Shown here in pieces: positions 50,319 through 59,308 of a DNA stretch of 64,000 bases. Within the stretch, counting starts at the first letter, position 1. Each line of letters starts with the position of its first letter. The notes under the pieces are model-generated. The model searched no databases. It saw nothing but the letters and a program-made list of their open reading frames with translations, and had not been told where the DNA came from. The stretch is from Actinomycetota bacterium. GTDB lineage: Bacteria; Actinomycetota; Thermoleophilia; BMS3ABIN01. Both the position numbers and the translations under genes were made by a program. Location: contig JACRMB010000005.1 in the NCBI GenBank assembly GCA_016235065.1, positions 332,733-396,732 of the forward strand. Direction: 5' to 3'.

Positions 50319-52895
50319 ATGGAATCTCAGAGAGCCACATTGAGCCTCAGTAACCGCAAACGGCTATCCTACCTGGGCACCGCCACTGGAGCATGCGTTC
50401 TCGGCCTGATCGCTGCCTACCTGTCAGGAGGTGTCCTCGACGCACATATCGACGGGCAACGATATCTGGTTTTTCACCTGATGGCCGAGTTCGCCAGCAT
50501 CGTCGTCAGCTTCGCCATCTTCACGATCGGCTGGTATGGCTACAAACAGCGCTCCGATACCCGCAACCTGGCCCTGGCCATAACTTTCTTCACCGTCGGT
50601 ATCCTCGATTTCATACACACGCTTTCTTTCCAGGGCATGCCCGACTTAATCTCGACCAACTCGGTCAGCAAGGCAGCTACTTATTGGATAGCCGCGAGGC
50701 TGGTCGCAGCTGTCGGGCTCCTGCTGGTTCCATTGATCCCGGAGAAGGCACCGCCGGGATGGCTGCGACCGCGGCTGCTGGCCCTGGCTTCGTTAGGCCT
50801 GGTAGCGCTGCTGGTTGTGATGCTCAACTATACCGACCTTGTTCCGGCCATGTTCGAAGAGGGTGTCGGTCTTACCCGTCTCAAGACCGGGCTTGAGTAC
50901 CTGGTCATCACGCTGAACCTGGCCACGATCGTGGTTTTGTGGAAACGTCCGGTTTTTGGCATCCGGGCCACGACCCTGCTTCAGTCGGCACTGGTCATAA
51001 CCGTTTTCACCGAACTCGCCTTCACGCTCTACGCCAGCGCCGACGACAGCTACAACTTCCTGGGACATATCTTCAAGGCTGTCGCCTATTATCTGATCCT
51101 CAGGGCGATCTTCGTCTCCTCGCTGCAACAGCCATACCTGGAACTGAGCCAGGCGCGCGAGGATCTGCAGCGCTCGTTCGACAGCATCGGCATGGCGCTG
51201 TCATCCAGCCTCGACCTGAACAAGACTCTCGACCTCATAGTCAGGCTGGCTTCGGACCTGCTGCATTCACCTGCCCTGGTCGCCCTGCAGCAGCGAGAGC
51301 CTGACAGCCTGACTGTTCTTGCGACTCACGGCGTTAGCGATGCTCCACAGACGATAGCGCTGAAGGACAACCTGGCCTCCAAAGTCTGGCACGACCGCGC
51401 GCCCGTTTGGATCGACGAAGTCGACGCCCTGTCACAGGCATATCCGTCGATCATGCAGGGCGGCGTCTTCCGTTCGGCGCTGGCTGCGCCGATCCTCAAG
51501 GACGGTTCCATCCTTGGTGAGATCGCTGTCTACTCACGTTCCCCGGCAGCTTTCAAGGAACCAGAAGCCCGCCTGCTTACCGCCTTTGCGCGCCAGGCTG
51601 CAGTCGCGATCGAGAACGCCCGGTTGTACCAGAGTGAACTGGAATCGCGGACCCAGATCCAGAACTACGTGAGCCAGCTATCGGTGCTGCACAATATTAG
51701 CCTGTCCCTCAACCGGGAGACCGATCAGGGGCGGCTGCTTCGCATGGTGCTGAAGAACGCCGCCCAACTCACCGGCGCCGGCGCCGGGATCATGACACTG
51801 ATCAGGGAAGGCAAGACAGAGGTGATCTCGGAATACTATGCGCCCTGGTACGAGGACCGCTGCAATATCGACGAGCGGGCGTCGACACTGCACCAGCGGG
51901 TTGAGCGGCTTGCGCAGGGTGATGCCACGAGGATCGCCGACACCAGCGGTCTGGAGATGTTGCCGGTGGGTCACATCAGCCTGAGGGGATTGCTGGTTGG
52001 CACTCTCCGGGATACCCGCGGCCGGACACTCGGACATTTCATGTTGAGCGAAAAGTCAGGCGGCGGCGAATTCACCAGCGAGGACGAGGAACTGATAGCC
52101 CTGCTGGCGGCCCAGAGCTCCGTTGCCCTGGTCAGCGCAGAGAGTTTTGGCAGGGAGCACCGGGTGGCCGAGACCCTGCAGGCGGCCCTGCTGCCGGCAG
52201 TCCCCGAGCGCGACGATGTGGAAGTCGGCCTGCTATATCGATCCGCTGGCTCGTATGGGAAGGTCGGCGGCGATTTCTACGATTTCATCGAGCTGGGAGG
52301 CAGCCGCATCGCGGTAGTCGTGGGTGACGTCTGCGGCAAGGGACTTGAAGCCGCGACATACACGGCGATGATCAAGTACATGCTGCGCGCCTATCTTGGC
52401 GAAGGCATGCTGGCGGGCGATTGCCTGACAAGGCTGAACCGGGCAGCACACGACCAGGTCCCGCTCGAGAAGTTCATCACTGTTGGCCTGGCTGTCATCG
52501 ACACCTCGACACAAGTCATCAGCTACTCCTCCGCCGGACATCCTCACCCCTGCATCTGCCATGACGGGAAATCCACAATCATGCAAACCACCCAGGCGGT
52601 GCCGCTCGGCGTCCTTCCCGATACCCGCTACCTTACGACCCAGATCTCGGCAGAGGAAGCCTGTTCTATCTTCATGTATTCCGATGGACTGATAGAAGCG
52701 CGTCCGGCAGACGGTGAACCATTCGGGGAAGCGAGGCTGACCGAGGTCCTGGGTGGCCGCTGCTGCGACCAGGCCCAGCAGGTCGCTAACGACGTGCTGC
52801 AGGCAGCGGTCGATTACTCCGGCGGGGAGCTCAGGGACGACATCGCTCTGGTCGCTGTCAGGCTCATCAAGGAGCAAGGACCAGGGCACAGTTGA
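50319..52895 (+). CDS. Membrane MASE3-GAF-GAF-SpoIIE phosphatase
   Basis: This 858-residue protein begins with about eight membrane helices (residues 15-270) of MASE3 type (FHLMAEFASIVVSFAIF, FLDFIHTLSFQGM-like segment). Two GAF domains follow (about 285-425 and 450-600), then a PP2C-type SpoIIE phosphatase with VGGDFYDFIELGGSRIAVVVGDVCGKGLEAA near residue 650 and SYSSAGHPHPCI and ELRDDIALVAVRL later. It should dephosphorylate an anti-sigma-factor antagonist or similar protein. It is closely similar, from the second GAF onward, to the next two reading frames. Confidence 0.9.
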   Translation: MESQRATLSLSNRKRLSYLGTATGACVLGLIAAYLSGGVLDAHIDGQRYLVFHLMAEFASIVVSFAIFTIGWYGYKQRSDTRNLALAITFFTVGILDFIHTLSFQGMPDLISTNSVSKAATYWIAARLVAAVGLLLVPLIPEKAPPGWLRPRLLALASLGLVALLVVMLNYTDLVPAMFEEGVGLTRLKTGLEYLVITLNLATIVVLWKRPVFGIRATTLLQSALVITVFTELAFTLYASADDSYNFLGHIFKAVAYYLILRAIFVSSLQQPYLELSQAREDLQRSFDSIGMALSSSLDLNKTLDLIVRLASDLLHSPALVALQQREPDSLTVLATHGVSDAPQTIALKDNLASKVWHDRAPVWIDEVDALSQAYPSIMQGGVFRSALAAPILKDGSILGEIAVYSRSPAAFKEPEARLLTAFARQAAVAIENARLYQSELESRTQIQNYVSQLSVLHNISLSLNRETDQGRLLRMVLKNAAQLTGAGAGIMTLIREGKTEVISEYYAPWYEDRCNIDERASTLHQRVERLAQGDATRIADTSGLEMLPVGHISLRGLLVGTLRDTRGRTLGHFMLSEKSGGGEFTSEDEELIALLAAQSSVALVSAESFGREHRVAETLQAALLPAVPERDDVEVGLLYRSAGSYGKVGGDFYDFIELGGSRIAVVVGDVCGKGLEAATYTAMIKYMLRAYLGEGMLAGDCLTRLNRAAHDQVPLEKFITVGLAVIDTSTQVISYSSAGHPHPCICHDGKSTIMQTTQAVPLGVLPDTRYLTTQISAEEACSIFMYSDGLIEARPADGEPFGEARLTEVLGGRCCDQAQQVANDVLQAAVDYSGGELRDDIALVAVRLIKEQGPGHS

Positions 52896-53061
52896 AAATC
52901 TCATCGCGGTTAGTATACTTGTAATGTTCCTGGTAGCAGGTCTGATTCACCTGCCCCTCAGGTGTTCATCAGGATTTGCCAATTGTGCTTTGTCATTTCC
53001 TTGCCTTCAAGCCAATGGATCGAAAGATGACCCTGCTCACCCTTAAATCCGGAAGTGAACA

Positions 53062-54663
53062 ATGATCTGGGGCAGGAAGAATAAATCAGAGACGGGAATT
53101 CCGGGGGAGTTTGAAGTCGAGGGCCTGGCAACCAGGCATCAGGATGCTACCCGGGAAGCCAGGCAGCGCGGCGCCGAGACGGCAGCCCTGCTCGCCGCGT
53201 CACGGGCGGTGCAGGAATTCCAGGAATTCGCTGACGTGGCCCGCTCCATATTTGACTCCTGCAAGAACCTGATCGGCGCCACCAGCGGCTATATCGCCCT
53301 GCTCAGTGATGATGGTTCCGAGAATGAGGTGCTGTTCCTCGATGCCGGCGGACTCCCCTGTTCTGTCGACGAATCGCTACCGATGCCGATCCGAGGACTG
53401 CGTGGCGAAGTCTACCTTTCCAACAGCGCCGCGTATGAGAACGACTTCATGAACAGCAAGTGGATCGGTTTCATGCCGGAAGGCCATGTGCGCCTCGATA
53501 ACGTCCTGTTCGCGCCACTTCTGATCGATGGCAAAACGGTGGGGCTTCTCGGCATCGCCAACAAGCCCGGCGGTTTCGTGGACAACGACCTGAGGCTTGC
53601 ATCTGCGTTCTGCGACATGGTTGCTTCCGCTCTCTACAACGCCCGAACTTTCGAGTTGCTTGAGAAGAGCGAGGAGCAGTTCCGGAGTTTCGTGGAACAG
53701 TCATCCGATGGAATCGTGATCATCGACAGCAGGGGAACGATCATCGGCTGGAACCGTAGTCAGGAGAAGATAACCGGCATATCCAAAGACAGGGCTACAG
53801 GGCAGCCCCTCTGGGATGTCCAGTACAGCCTCAATCCTCCGGATAACCGGACACCTGAAGCCAAGGTCCGGCTACAGAAAATGATCGTCGACTTCCTGGA
53901 GAACAGGAATCCTTTCTGGACGAACAAACTTATCGAAAGCGAGATCCAGAGGACCGACGGCTCCAGGGCTTTTATCCAGACTATAACTTTCCCTATCAAC
54001 ACCAGCAGCGACTTCATTGCGGCATCCATCACCAGGGATGTCACCCGCCGCAAGACGACGGAAGTGCTGAGCGAATCCCTGAACGATATCAACGCCGCCA
54101 TGAGCTCGACGATGGACCTTGACGAGATCATGGAACGTGTGGCCGGCGAGGCGGTCAAGGTCATGGATTGCGATTCAGCTGCCATCTTCCTGAATGACGG
54201 GGAATACTGGATCCTGAGTGCGCAATATGGCATGCCGGCAAACCTGACCGGCCAGCGCTTTACCGCGGACGAGGCGCCTGCCATGGTGATCGCCGCCAAT
54301 GAGAAGCGGCCGGTTTTTGTTGGCGACGTCCTTTCTGATGACCGGCTCACACGAAAGAAGGACGGCCTTGATGTCGATGTGCGATCGTTCCTGGCCGTGC
54401 CGCTGATCGCGCGTGAAGCAGTAATCGGCGTCATCACCTTCAACCACCATGGGTCACCTTCCAGCTTCGGCGGCGAGCAGGTGGATTTCGCCAGCAAGTT
54501 GAGCGCCTCGGTATCGCTCGCCATCGAGAACGCAAGGCTTTACCAGCAGGAGCAGGATATCCGGGCCCAGATCCAGAGCCATGCGAACCAGCTTTCCATC
54601 CTTCACCGAATCGGACTTTCCCTGACAGCTTTCCATTCTTCACCGCATCGGACTTTCACTTAA
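53062..54663 (+). pseudogene. GAF-PAS-GAF half of a frameshifted SpoIIE-type sensor
   Basis: This 533-residue frame has a GAF domain (about 45-195), a PAS domain (about 205-335, SFVEQSSDGIVIIDSRGTIIGWN), a second GAF (about 345-490) and the start of a linker (LSILHRIGLSL). The frame then breaks. A 37-bp tandem duplication at 54590-54663 adds a few wrong residues and a stop. Deleting one copy restores a single 920-residue protein joined to the phosphatase frame downstream. The encoded protein lacks the MASE3 membrane region of its paralogue and should be cytosolic. The break may be a real mutation, but an assembly error is more likely. Confidence 0.85.
54590..54663. repeat. 37-bp imperfect tandem duplication that breaks the reading frame
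   Basis: Copies at 54590-54626 and 54627-54663 begin AGCTTTCCAT. They differ at a few third-codon positions (ATC/ATT, CGA/CGC, TCC/TCA, CTG/CTT) and by one base at the end. All the substitutions are synonymous in the ancestral frame. Removing exactly 37 bases makes 53062-55861 one open frame. Confidence 0.92.
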
Positions 54664-54685
54664 CCGGGAGACAGACAAACACAGT

Positions 54686-55861
54686 TTGTTGAGGATGGTC
54701 CTCAAGAGCGCCGCCGAACTGACCCTTGCCGGGATCGGCGCCATGATCCTGGTGCGCGAGGGCAAGACTGAGCTGGTGTCGATGTACTACGCTCCGTGGT
54801 TCAGCGAGCGGTGCGAGATCGATCAGGATGCGTCGACTCTGCATCAGAAGATCGGCGCTTTACTCGACAGCGACCGCGATGTCCTGCGAGTCGGAGACCT
54901 AACCAGGCTGTCACGGCCTCTGAATTTCCCCGAAGGGCATCCGGGACTGAGAGGGCTGCTCGTTGGTACGCTGCGCGATACCCATGGCTCTGTCATCGGA
55001 CACTTCATGCTCAGTGACAAAGCCGGAGGCGAGGTATTCACCGTGCAGGACGAGGAGATAATCTCCCTGCTGGCAGCCCAGAGTTCCGTGGCCCTGCTCA
55101 GCGCCGAGACCTTCGAGCGTGAGCATTATGTGGCCGAGACACTACAGTCGGCGCTGCTGCCGCAAGTCCCACTGAGGGAGGATATGGAAGTCGGCCTGCT
55201 ATACCGGTCCAGCGGCAGATACGGGCGGGTCGGTGGCGATTTCTACGACTTCGTCGACCTGGGAGGCAACCGGATCGCCGTGGCCGTGGGCGACGTCTGT
55301 GGCAAGGGGCTCCGGGCCGCGACTTACACAGCCATGATCAAATACATGCTCCGGGCTTATCTCGAGGAAGGACTGCTCCCTGGAGACTGCCTGACCAGGC
55401 TTAACCGGGCGGTGCATAAGGAGATCTCCATCGAGAAATTCGTGACCATGGGTCTGGCCCTCATCGACACGGAACGGATGTCGATCACATATTCTTCCGC
55501 GGGTCACCCTCCGATCATGGTCTGTCGCGACGGCCAGGCAACGCCGCTCTTTGCCCGTTCGGCGGTCCCCCTCGGCGTACTTCCTGATTATAAGTTCCTT
55601 TCTTCCCAGGAACCGCTTGGCGAAAGCAGCTCTGTGGTGATGTACACCGACGGGCTGATCGAAGCGCGGCCCGAGCAGATGGAGCCTTTCGGACAGGAAA
55701 GGCTGGCAGCTGAACTTTCAAAGTGCGAGTCGTTATCTGCTCAGGCTATCGCAGACAAGCTCATCGAATCGGCGATGCAATATTCAGGGGGATCACTGCG
55801 AGACGACATCGCCGTGATGGTCGTCAGGCTTGCCGAAGGCAAGCCTGACCGTACTTCCTGA
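54686..55861 (+). pseudogene. GAF-SpoIIE phosphatase half of the same frameshifted gene
   Basis: This frame is open from about 54631 and the first ATG is at 54686, giving 391 residues. It holds the last GAF domain and a SpoIIE/PP2C phosphatase domain: VGGDFYDFVDLGGNRIAVAVGDVCGKGLRAATYTAM, FVTMGLALIDTERM, then SSAGHPPIMV and LRDDIAVMVVRLAEG. It lines up with residues about 480-858 of the MASE3 paralogue upstream. Independent translation from an internal ATG within the GAF domain is unlikely; it is the C-terminal part of the gene begun at 53062. Confidence 0.85.
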
Positions 55862-55918
55862 TCTGTCCCTATCGGCTGCTATCAGCCACGGACTCGATCT
55901 CTGTCTCATCCTCGCTGT

Positions 55919-56461
55919 CTATCTCATCCGCCGCCAATAGATAACCCGTGCTCCAAAAGCCCCTATCGCCACGATCATGCCGATCCCGGCAAGCGCCAGC
56001 AGATAGGTGCCGGTCTTCGGCAGGTTTGATGTAGTGGTCGTCGTGGGTGGTGTAACCGGAGGTGTCTCCGTGGTGCCTGGAGTGTCGTCTGGCGGGGTCA
56101 GATCGGGCGTATCATCCTCCGGAGTATCTTCGGGTGTATCTTCGGGTGTATTCTCATCGTCGAGACCGTCGTCGATGCCCTCGTCATCACCGGGAACCAC
56201 CTCGTCTTCGCCTGGGCAGTTCAGAGAATCCGGATCACCCATATCCTCGCATCCAGGGACACCATCTTCGTCGATTTCGTCAGGCAGGCCCTGCATGTCC
56301 ACGACCGGGAGCCCGGATTCGATCAACTGGATGCCGTCCTCGTGGAGCGGTTTGGAAAACTGACCTTCATCCGCCGGCTGCCAGGCCATTGCCGGAGCAG
56401 CCATGAACAGCGTTACCGCCATCACCATCATAATCATCAATGTCATCGCCATGATCTTCAT
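55919..56461 (-). CDS. Acidic LPxTG surface protein (LPKTG)
   Basis: This 180-residue protein has a signal peptide (about 1-26, AAPAMAW), an Asp/Glu-rich stalk with two cysteines (PGCEDMGD, LNCPGED), tandem TPED repeats near residues 110-120, a Pro/Thr-rich wall-spanning region and a classic LPKTG sorting signal with hydrophobic segment and RRMR tail. It should be covalently anchored to the cell wall. The ATG overlaps the small upstream gene by 4 bp. The pair follows an ECF-type promoter at 56671-56702 and lies beside a sortase-like gene. Confidence 0.85.
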   Translation of the reverse strand: MKIMAMTLMIMMVMAVTLFMAAPAMAWQPADEGQFSKPLHEDGIQLIESGLPVVDMQGLPDEIDEDGVPGCEDMGDPDSLNCPGEDEVVPGDDEGIDDGLDDENTPEDTPEDTPEDDTPDLTPPDDTPGTTETPPVTPPTTTTTSNLPKTGTYLLALAGIGMIVAIGAFGARVIYWRRMR

Positions 56462-56637
56462 CGCTTACATCCTTTCGTTGTTACTGATTGATCCTGCGAT
56501 CCTGCTGTGCTGCTTGCCGCCCCTCCATCCGTCAATTGGAGCCCGGACGCCAGTGACTGGTCAAAGTTGAGTTTAAGCGTCCGGCGGGTACTCGTGCTTT
56601 CCCCGTTGAAGCGTCTCGGCGGTGTTTGTCTGGTCAT
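56458..56637 (-). CDS. Small gene coupled to the LPKTG surface protein
   Basis: This 59-residue product starts at the ATG at 56637, which has a strong GGGAGG ribosome site (an in-frame ATG 33 bases earlier does not). It is a Ser/Thr-rich, basic, soluble peptide (MTRQTPPRRFNGES, LKLNFDQSLASGLQLTDGG) with no membrane segment. It overlaps the LPKTG gene by 4 bp, so it may work mainly as a translational coupler, or be a small regulator. Unknown family. Confidence 0.6.
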   Translation of the reverse strand: MTRQTPPRRFNGESTSTRRTLKLNFDQSLASGLQLTDGGAASSTAGSQDQSVTTKGCKR

Positions 56638-56670
56638 CTCAACCTCCCGTTTCCGTTTATCTGTTTCCAC

Positions 56671-56702
56671 CCTTATGACGGAAATAAGGCGCTGAACTTA
56701 CG
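56671..56702 (-). promoter_or_regulatory. ECF-type promoter of the LPKTG operon
   Basis: Minus strand CGTAAGTT (56702-56695), 14 bases, CGTCATAAGG (56680-56671). The same motif with the same spacing precedes the sortase-like gene and the ECF sigma factor gene. Confidence 0.75.
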
Positions 56703-56735
56703 GGGGATGATTGAATAAATCAGGTACAGGTCTTA

Positions 56736-56788
56736 GGGGTCTTGTGATGCGAAGGGGTCTTGTGATGCGAAGGGTTTTGTGATGCGCT
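56736..56788. repeat. 18-bp tandem repeat upstream of the LPKTG operon
   Basis: Three head-to-tail copies of GGGGTCTTGTGATGCGAA begin at 56736, 56754 and 56772; the third is degenerate. They lie 34 bp upstream of the ECF-type promoter, on the side away from the gene. They could be protein-binding sites or a simple slippage product. Confidence 0.8.
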
Positions 56789-56819
56789 GCAGACAGCTGG
56801 TCAGGGCTACGCTTGACGA

Positions 56820-57572
56820 TCAGGCCGGGCTGCCAGCTGGCAACACCTCATCCAGCCTGCCACGGATGACGATGCGCTGCTTGATATCCCAGGGTGGATC
56901 GCAGGTAAGAAGAGTGATCGTCTCTTCACCAGTCGGCTGCAGAACCGAGACGTCGTCCGGAGTGACGATGAAAGAGTCAGTCACAAGATACACGAAGGTG
57001 GCATAGGGCATCCGAACCGTTATCCGGTCGCCGGTGCCGACCTCATCCAGATGCAGGAAAGGAGCTCCGTAGAGCACCCGGTCGCCGGCAACGGCGAAGT
57101 TGCCGCCAGCCCCGGGGAGCTGCGTCTCCATGATATGACCGGGGCCTTTCGCCAGGGCTGCGTCATCGGAGCCTTCGACGATCATCCACTTGACATCGAT
57201 AGAGGGGATGGATATCTCGCCGACAGGATCCAGGTAATCAATATCCGCCTGCATCGCGGCGGCCTCGCCGGCAAGATATCCGGGATCCACCGAACCGCTG
57301 CCGGAGATGGAGAACAGCGAACGCAGGTCGGACTGGCCCGCGCGCGCTTCAAGAAAGCCATATCCGAAAACGATGCAGGCATAGGTGGCCAGCGCCAGCC
57401 CGGCGACGATCGCCAGCGTGGTCGTCCATCGGAATATCGTCTTTCGCAGCAAGGCCGGCGTGTGTGAGGCCGGCTTATGCAGTCGCCGGACATCGCATGC
57501 ATGGCTGCTCCGCTTCAGCTTTCTTGAGCCGATCCTGCTGCTGTGGTACCTCGTATATCCCCTGGTTTCCAT
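56820..57572 (-). CDS. Sortase-family protein (class D/E-like) with Asp in place of the catalytic His
   Basis: This 250-residue protein has a basic N-terminal tail, one membrane helix (about 50-73) and a sortase domain. The catalytic Cys is in TLLTCDPPWD (C224) and the Arg is R233 (IKQRIVIRG). The His of the usual AVAGHRVTYG-type motif is Asp here (NFAVAGDRVLYGAPF, D164), a one-base change. Sortases need that His, so this copy is either inactive or altered, or the base is wrong. The start is sound (GGAGG then ATG). It has its own ECF-type promoter and lies beside the LPKTG gene, its likely substrate. Confidence 0.88.
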   Translation of the reverse strand: METRGYTRYHSSRIGSRKLKRSSHACDVRRLHKPASHTPALLRKTIFRWTTTLAIVAGLALATYACIVFGYGFLEARAGQSDLRSLFSISGSGSVDPGYLAGEAAAMQADIDYLDPVGEISIPSIDVKWMIVEGSDDAALAKGPGHIMETQLPGAGGNFAVAGDRVLYGAPFLHLDEVGTGDRITVRMPYATFVYLVTDSFIVTPDDVSVLQPTGEETITLLTCDPPWDIKQRIVIRGRLDEVLPAGSPA

Positions 57573-57594
57573 CTTCCCTCCAGTGTCTTGTCTA

Positions 57595-57626
57595 CCTTAT
57601 GACGATGAAGGGAGCGGAAACTTACG
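57595..57626 (-). promoter_or_regulatory. ECF-type promoter of the sortase-like gene
   Basis: Minus strand CGTAAGTT (57626-57619), 14 bases, CGTCATAAGG (57604-57595), about 22 bases before the ATG. Confidence 0.75.
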
Positions 57627-57646
57627 CAGGCTGTTACTACGTTTAA

Positions 57647-59218
57647 TCAGGGATAGACAGAGAGCATCCCAACATATCCCTGCACGGCCTCACCGGCTGC
57701 ATCAGTGGCCGTCACATAAAGATGATAACCCTGGGGAGCGCCTGCCGTCCCTGACGCACCCCAGGTCTCGATACCGCCCGAGGATGACTGGAGGGCCAGG
57801 GAGACCTGGCTGCTGGAACCGTCGTAATCTGATACAAGCGTCAGGGTGGCGGTCCGGGCGTCACCCGAGATCTTCGCCGAATATTTTACGGTACCACCCT
57901 GATAGACCGGATTGGGACTGGCTGATCCAGAGATGACGTCAAGCGGCGCCGATTGCGGCTCTGGCGTCGTGGTGCTCCCCGTGTCATTGCCGGTGGAGGT
58001 TCCGCTGTCGCCTGCAGTAGCCGTATCGTCCACCACCACTCCCGCTGTGGTTTCTGTCGTGGAGGAGACCGCTCCGCTACTGCTGTCTTGTGTACTTACA
58101 GTCGCGGTCATGGTGCTCGACCTTGACGAACCTGTAGCTTCCCTGTCACCAGCATCAGAGCCACCAGTCAGTTCGGCAGTCAGCGCAGCCGCAGCCCCCA
58201 GGATCATAATCGCCGCCAGGGCGCTGATCCAGAAGGCTGGCCTCCGCAGCATCCGGGCGAACTTCGACGGCCCGCTTCCAGGCTGGCCGGAATATATTCG
58301 CGTGGCGTCGAGCGGTTCTACCGCCTCGCCCATGCCTGCGCCGCTATCTCCCGCTCCATGACCAGAACCAGCCTGCCCCGCTTCCCCCACCCCTTCCTCA
58401 GATCCATACTGCCCCATATCCCCCGCTCCACCAGATGCAATCTCGCCAAGCCGGCCCGTGAACGCCTGAGCCAGGCCCGCGGGCGGGATCACCGGGATGA
58501 ACATCCTAAAGGAACGGGAGGCCTCGTTCATCTCCTCGAGTGCGGCGAGGCAGAACGTACAGCCCTCGAGATGGCTTTCCACCATGTCCTTTTCCGCCGC
58601 CTGCAGCTCGCCGTCGATGTAGGGCGACAGCAGGGCTATCACTTCCTCACAATCCGGCGGGCACGATTCTGTCTGTATCTGTGCCATCCTGAGCTCCTCT
58701 CTGAACTTGAGGCGGGCCCGGGAGAGGAGCGCTCCGACCGCATTGCGGTTGGATTCGAGGACATCGGCCATCTGGTCGTAGTCGAGCTCCTCCAGCTCCC
58801 GCAGGATCAACGCCGCCCGCTGATTCTCGTTCAGCCCCCGGGCCGCGCGGCGCACCGTCTCCATCTGTTCCCCGAGGAGCAGAGCCCGCTGGGGGTCGGC
58901 GTAGATATTGGGATCCTCAGGAGTGAGCATCTCCTCGTCGACGTCGACGAAGCGGCTGCGGCGGCGCATCTCGTCATAAGCCAGGTTCTTGGCGGTGCGG
59001 TAGAGGTAGGCGGAGAAGTTCTGGATGTCCCTTTCACCGAGCACTGAGTACATCCGGATAAAAGCATCCTGGACGATGTCAGAGGCGTCGGCGGCATTGT
59101 CCACCAGACGGTAGACGAAGTTATAGACCGGATGCTGATAGCGCTCGAACAGCCGGCGGTATGCTTCCGCATCACCCCTGCCGGCGAGGACCGCCAGTTC
59201 TCTGTCGGTAATCTCCAT
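57647..59218 (-). CDS. ECF sigma factor fused to zinc-finger anti-sigma, membrane and extracellular domains
   Basis: This 523-residue protein has sigma region 2 (about 20-95, YQHPVYNFVYRLVDNAADAS, DIVQDAFIRMYSVL) and region 4 (about 125-175, LDYDQMADVLESNRNAVGALL). Next is an anti-sigma zinc-binding domain with HLEGCTFC (HxxxCxxC) near residue 214. A Gly-rich linker, one membrane helix (about 330-350), a Ser/Thr-rich stalk and a C-terminal Ig-like beta domain follow. Sigma factor and membrane-bound inhibitor are thus one polypeptide, so release probably needs proteolysis or a conformational signal. Its promoter shares the motif found at the sortase and LPKTG genes, which suggests autoregulation. 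Confidence 0.9.
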   Translation of the reverse strand: MEITDRELAVLAGRGDAEAYRRLFERYQHPVYNFVYRLVDNAADASDIVQDAFIRMYSVLGERDIQNFSAYLYRTAKNLAYDEMRRRSRFVDVDEEMLTPEDPNIYADPQRALLLGEQMETVRRAARGLNENQRAALILRELEELDYDQMADVLESNRNAVGALLSRARLKFREELRMAQIQTESCPPDCEEVIALLSPYIDGELQAAEKDMVESHLEGCTFCLAALEEMNEASRSFRMFIPVIPPAGLAQAFTGRLGEIASGGAGDMGQYGSEEGVGEAGQAGSGHGAGDSGAGMGEAVEPLDATRIYSGQPGSGPSKFARMLRRPAFWISALAAIMILGAAAALTAELTGGSDAGDREATGSSRSSTMTATVSTQDSSSGAVSSTTETTAGVVVDDTATAGDSGTSTGNDTGSTTTPEPQSAPLDVISGSASPNPVYQGGTVKYSAKISGDARTATLTLVSDYDGSSSQVSLALQSSSGGIETWGASGTAGAPQGYHLYVTATDAAGEAVQGYVGMLSVYP

Positions 59219-59239
59219 GGCTCTCTCCGCTTGCTCTAT

Positions 59240-59271
59240 CCATATGACGTGATGGATGACGATAAATTACG
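59240..59271 (-). promoter_or_regulatory. ECF-type promoter of the sigma factor gene (autoregulation)
   Basis: Minus strand CGTAATTT (59271-59264), 14 bases, CGTCATATGG (59249-59240), about 21 bases before the ATG. Confidence 0.7.
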
Positions 59272-59308
59272 GTCAGAAGGTCAGAAGAGACAACACCAGG
59301 ATTATATA

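Noticed and set aside
56007-56363. Ser/Gly-rich plus-strand open frame opposite the LPKTG gene
   Set aside because: Its repetitive composition mirrors the Asp/Thr/Pro-rich stalk of the real minus-strand gene.
56736-56788. CRISPR array
   Set aside because: The repeats are head-to-tail without spacers, and there are no cas genes in the window.
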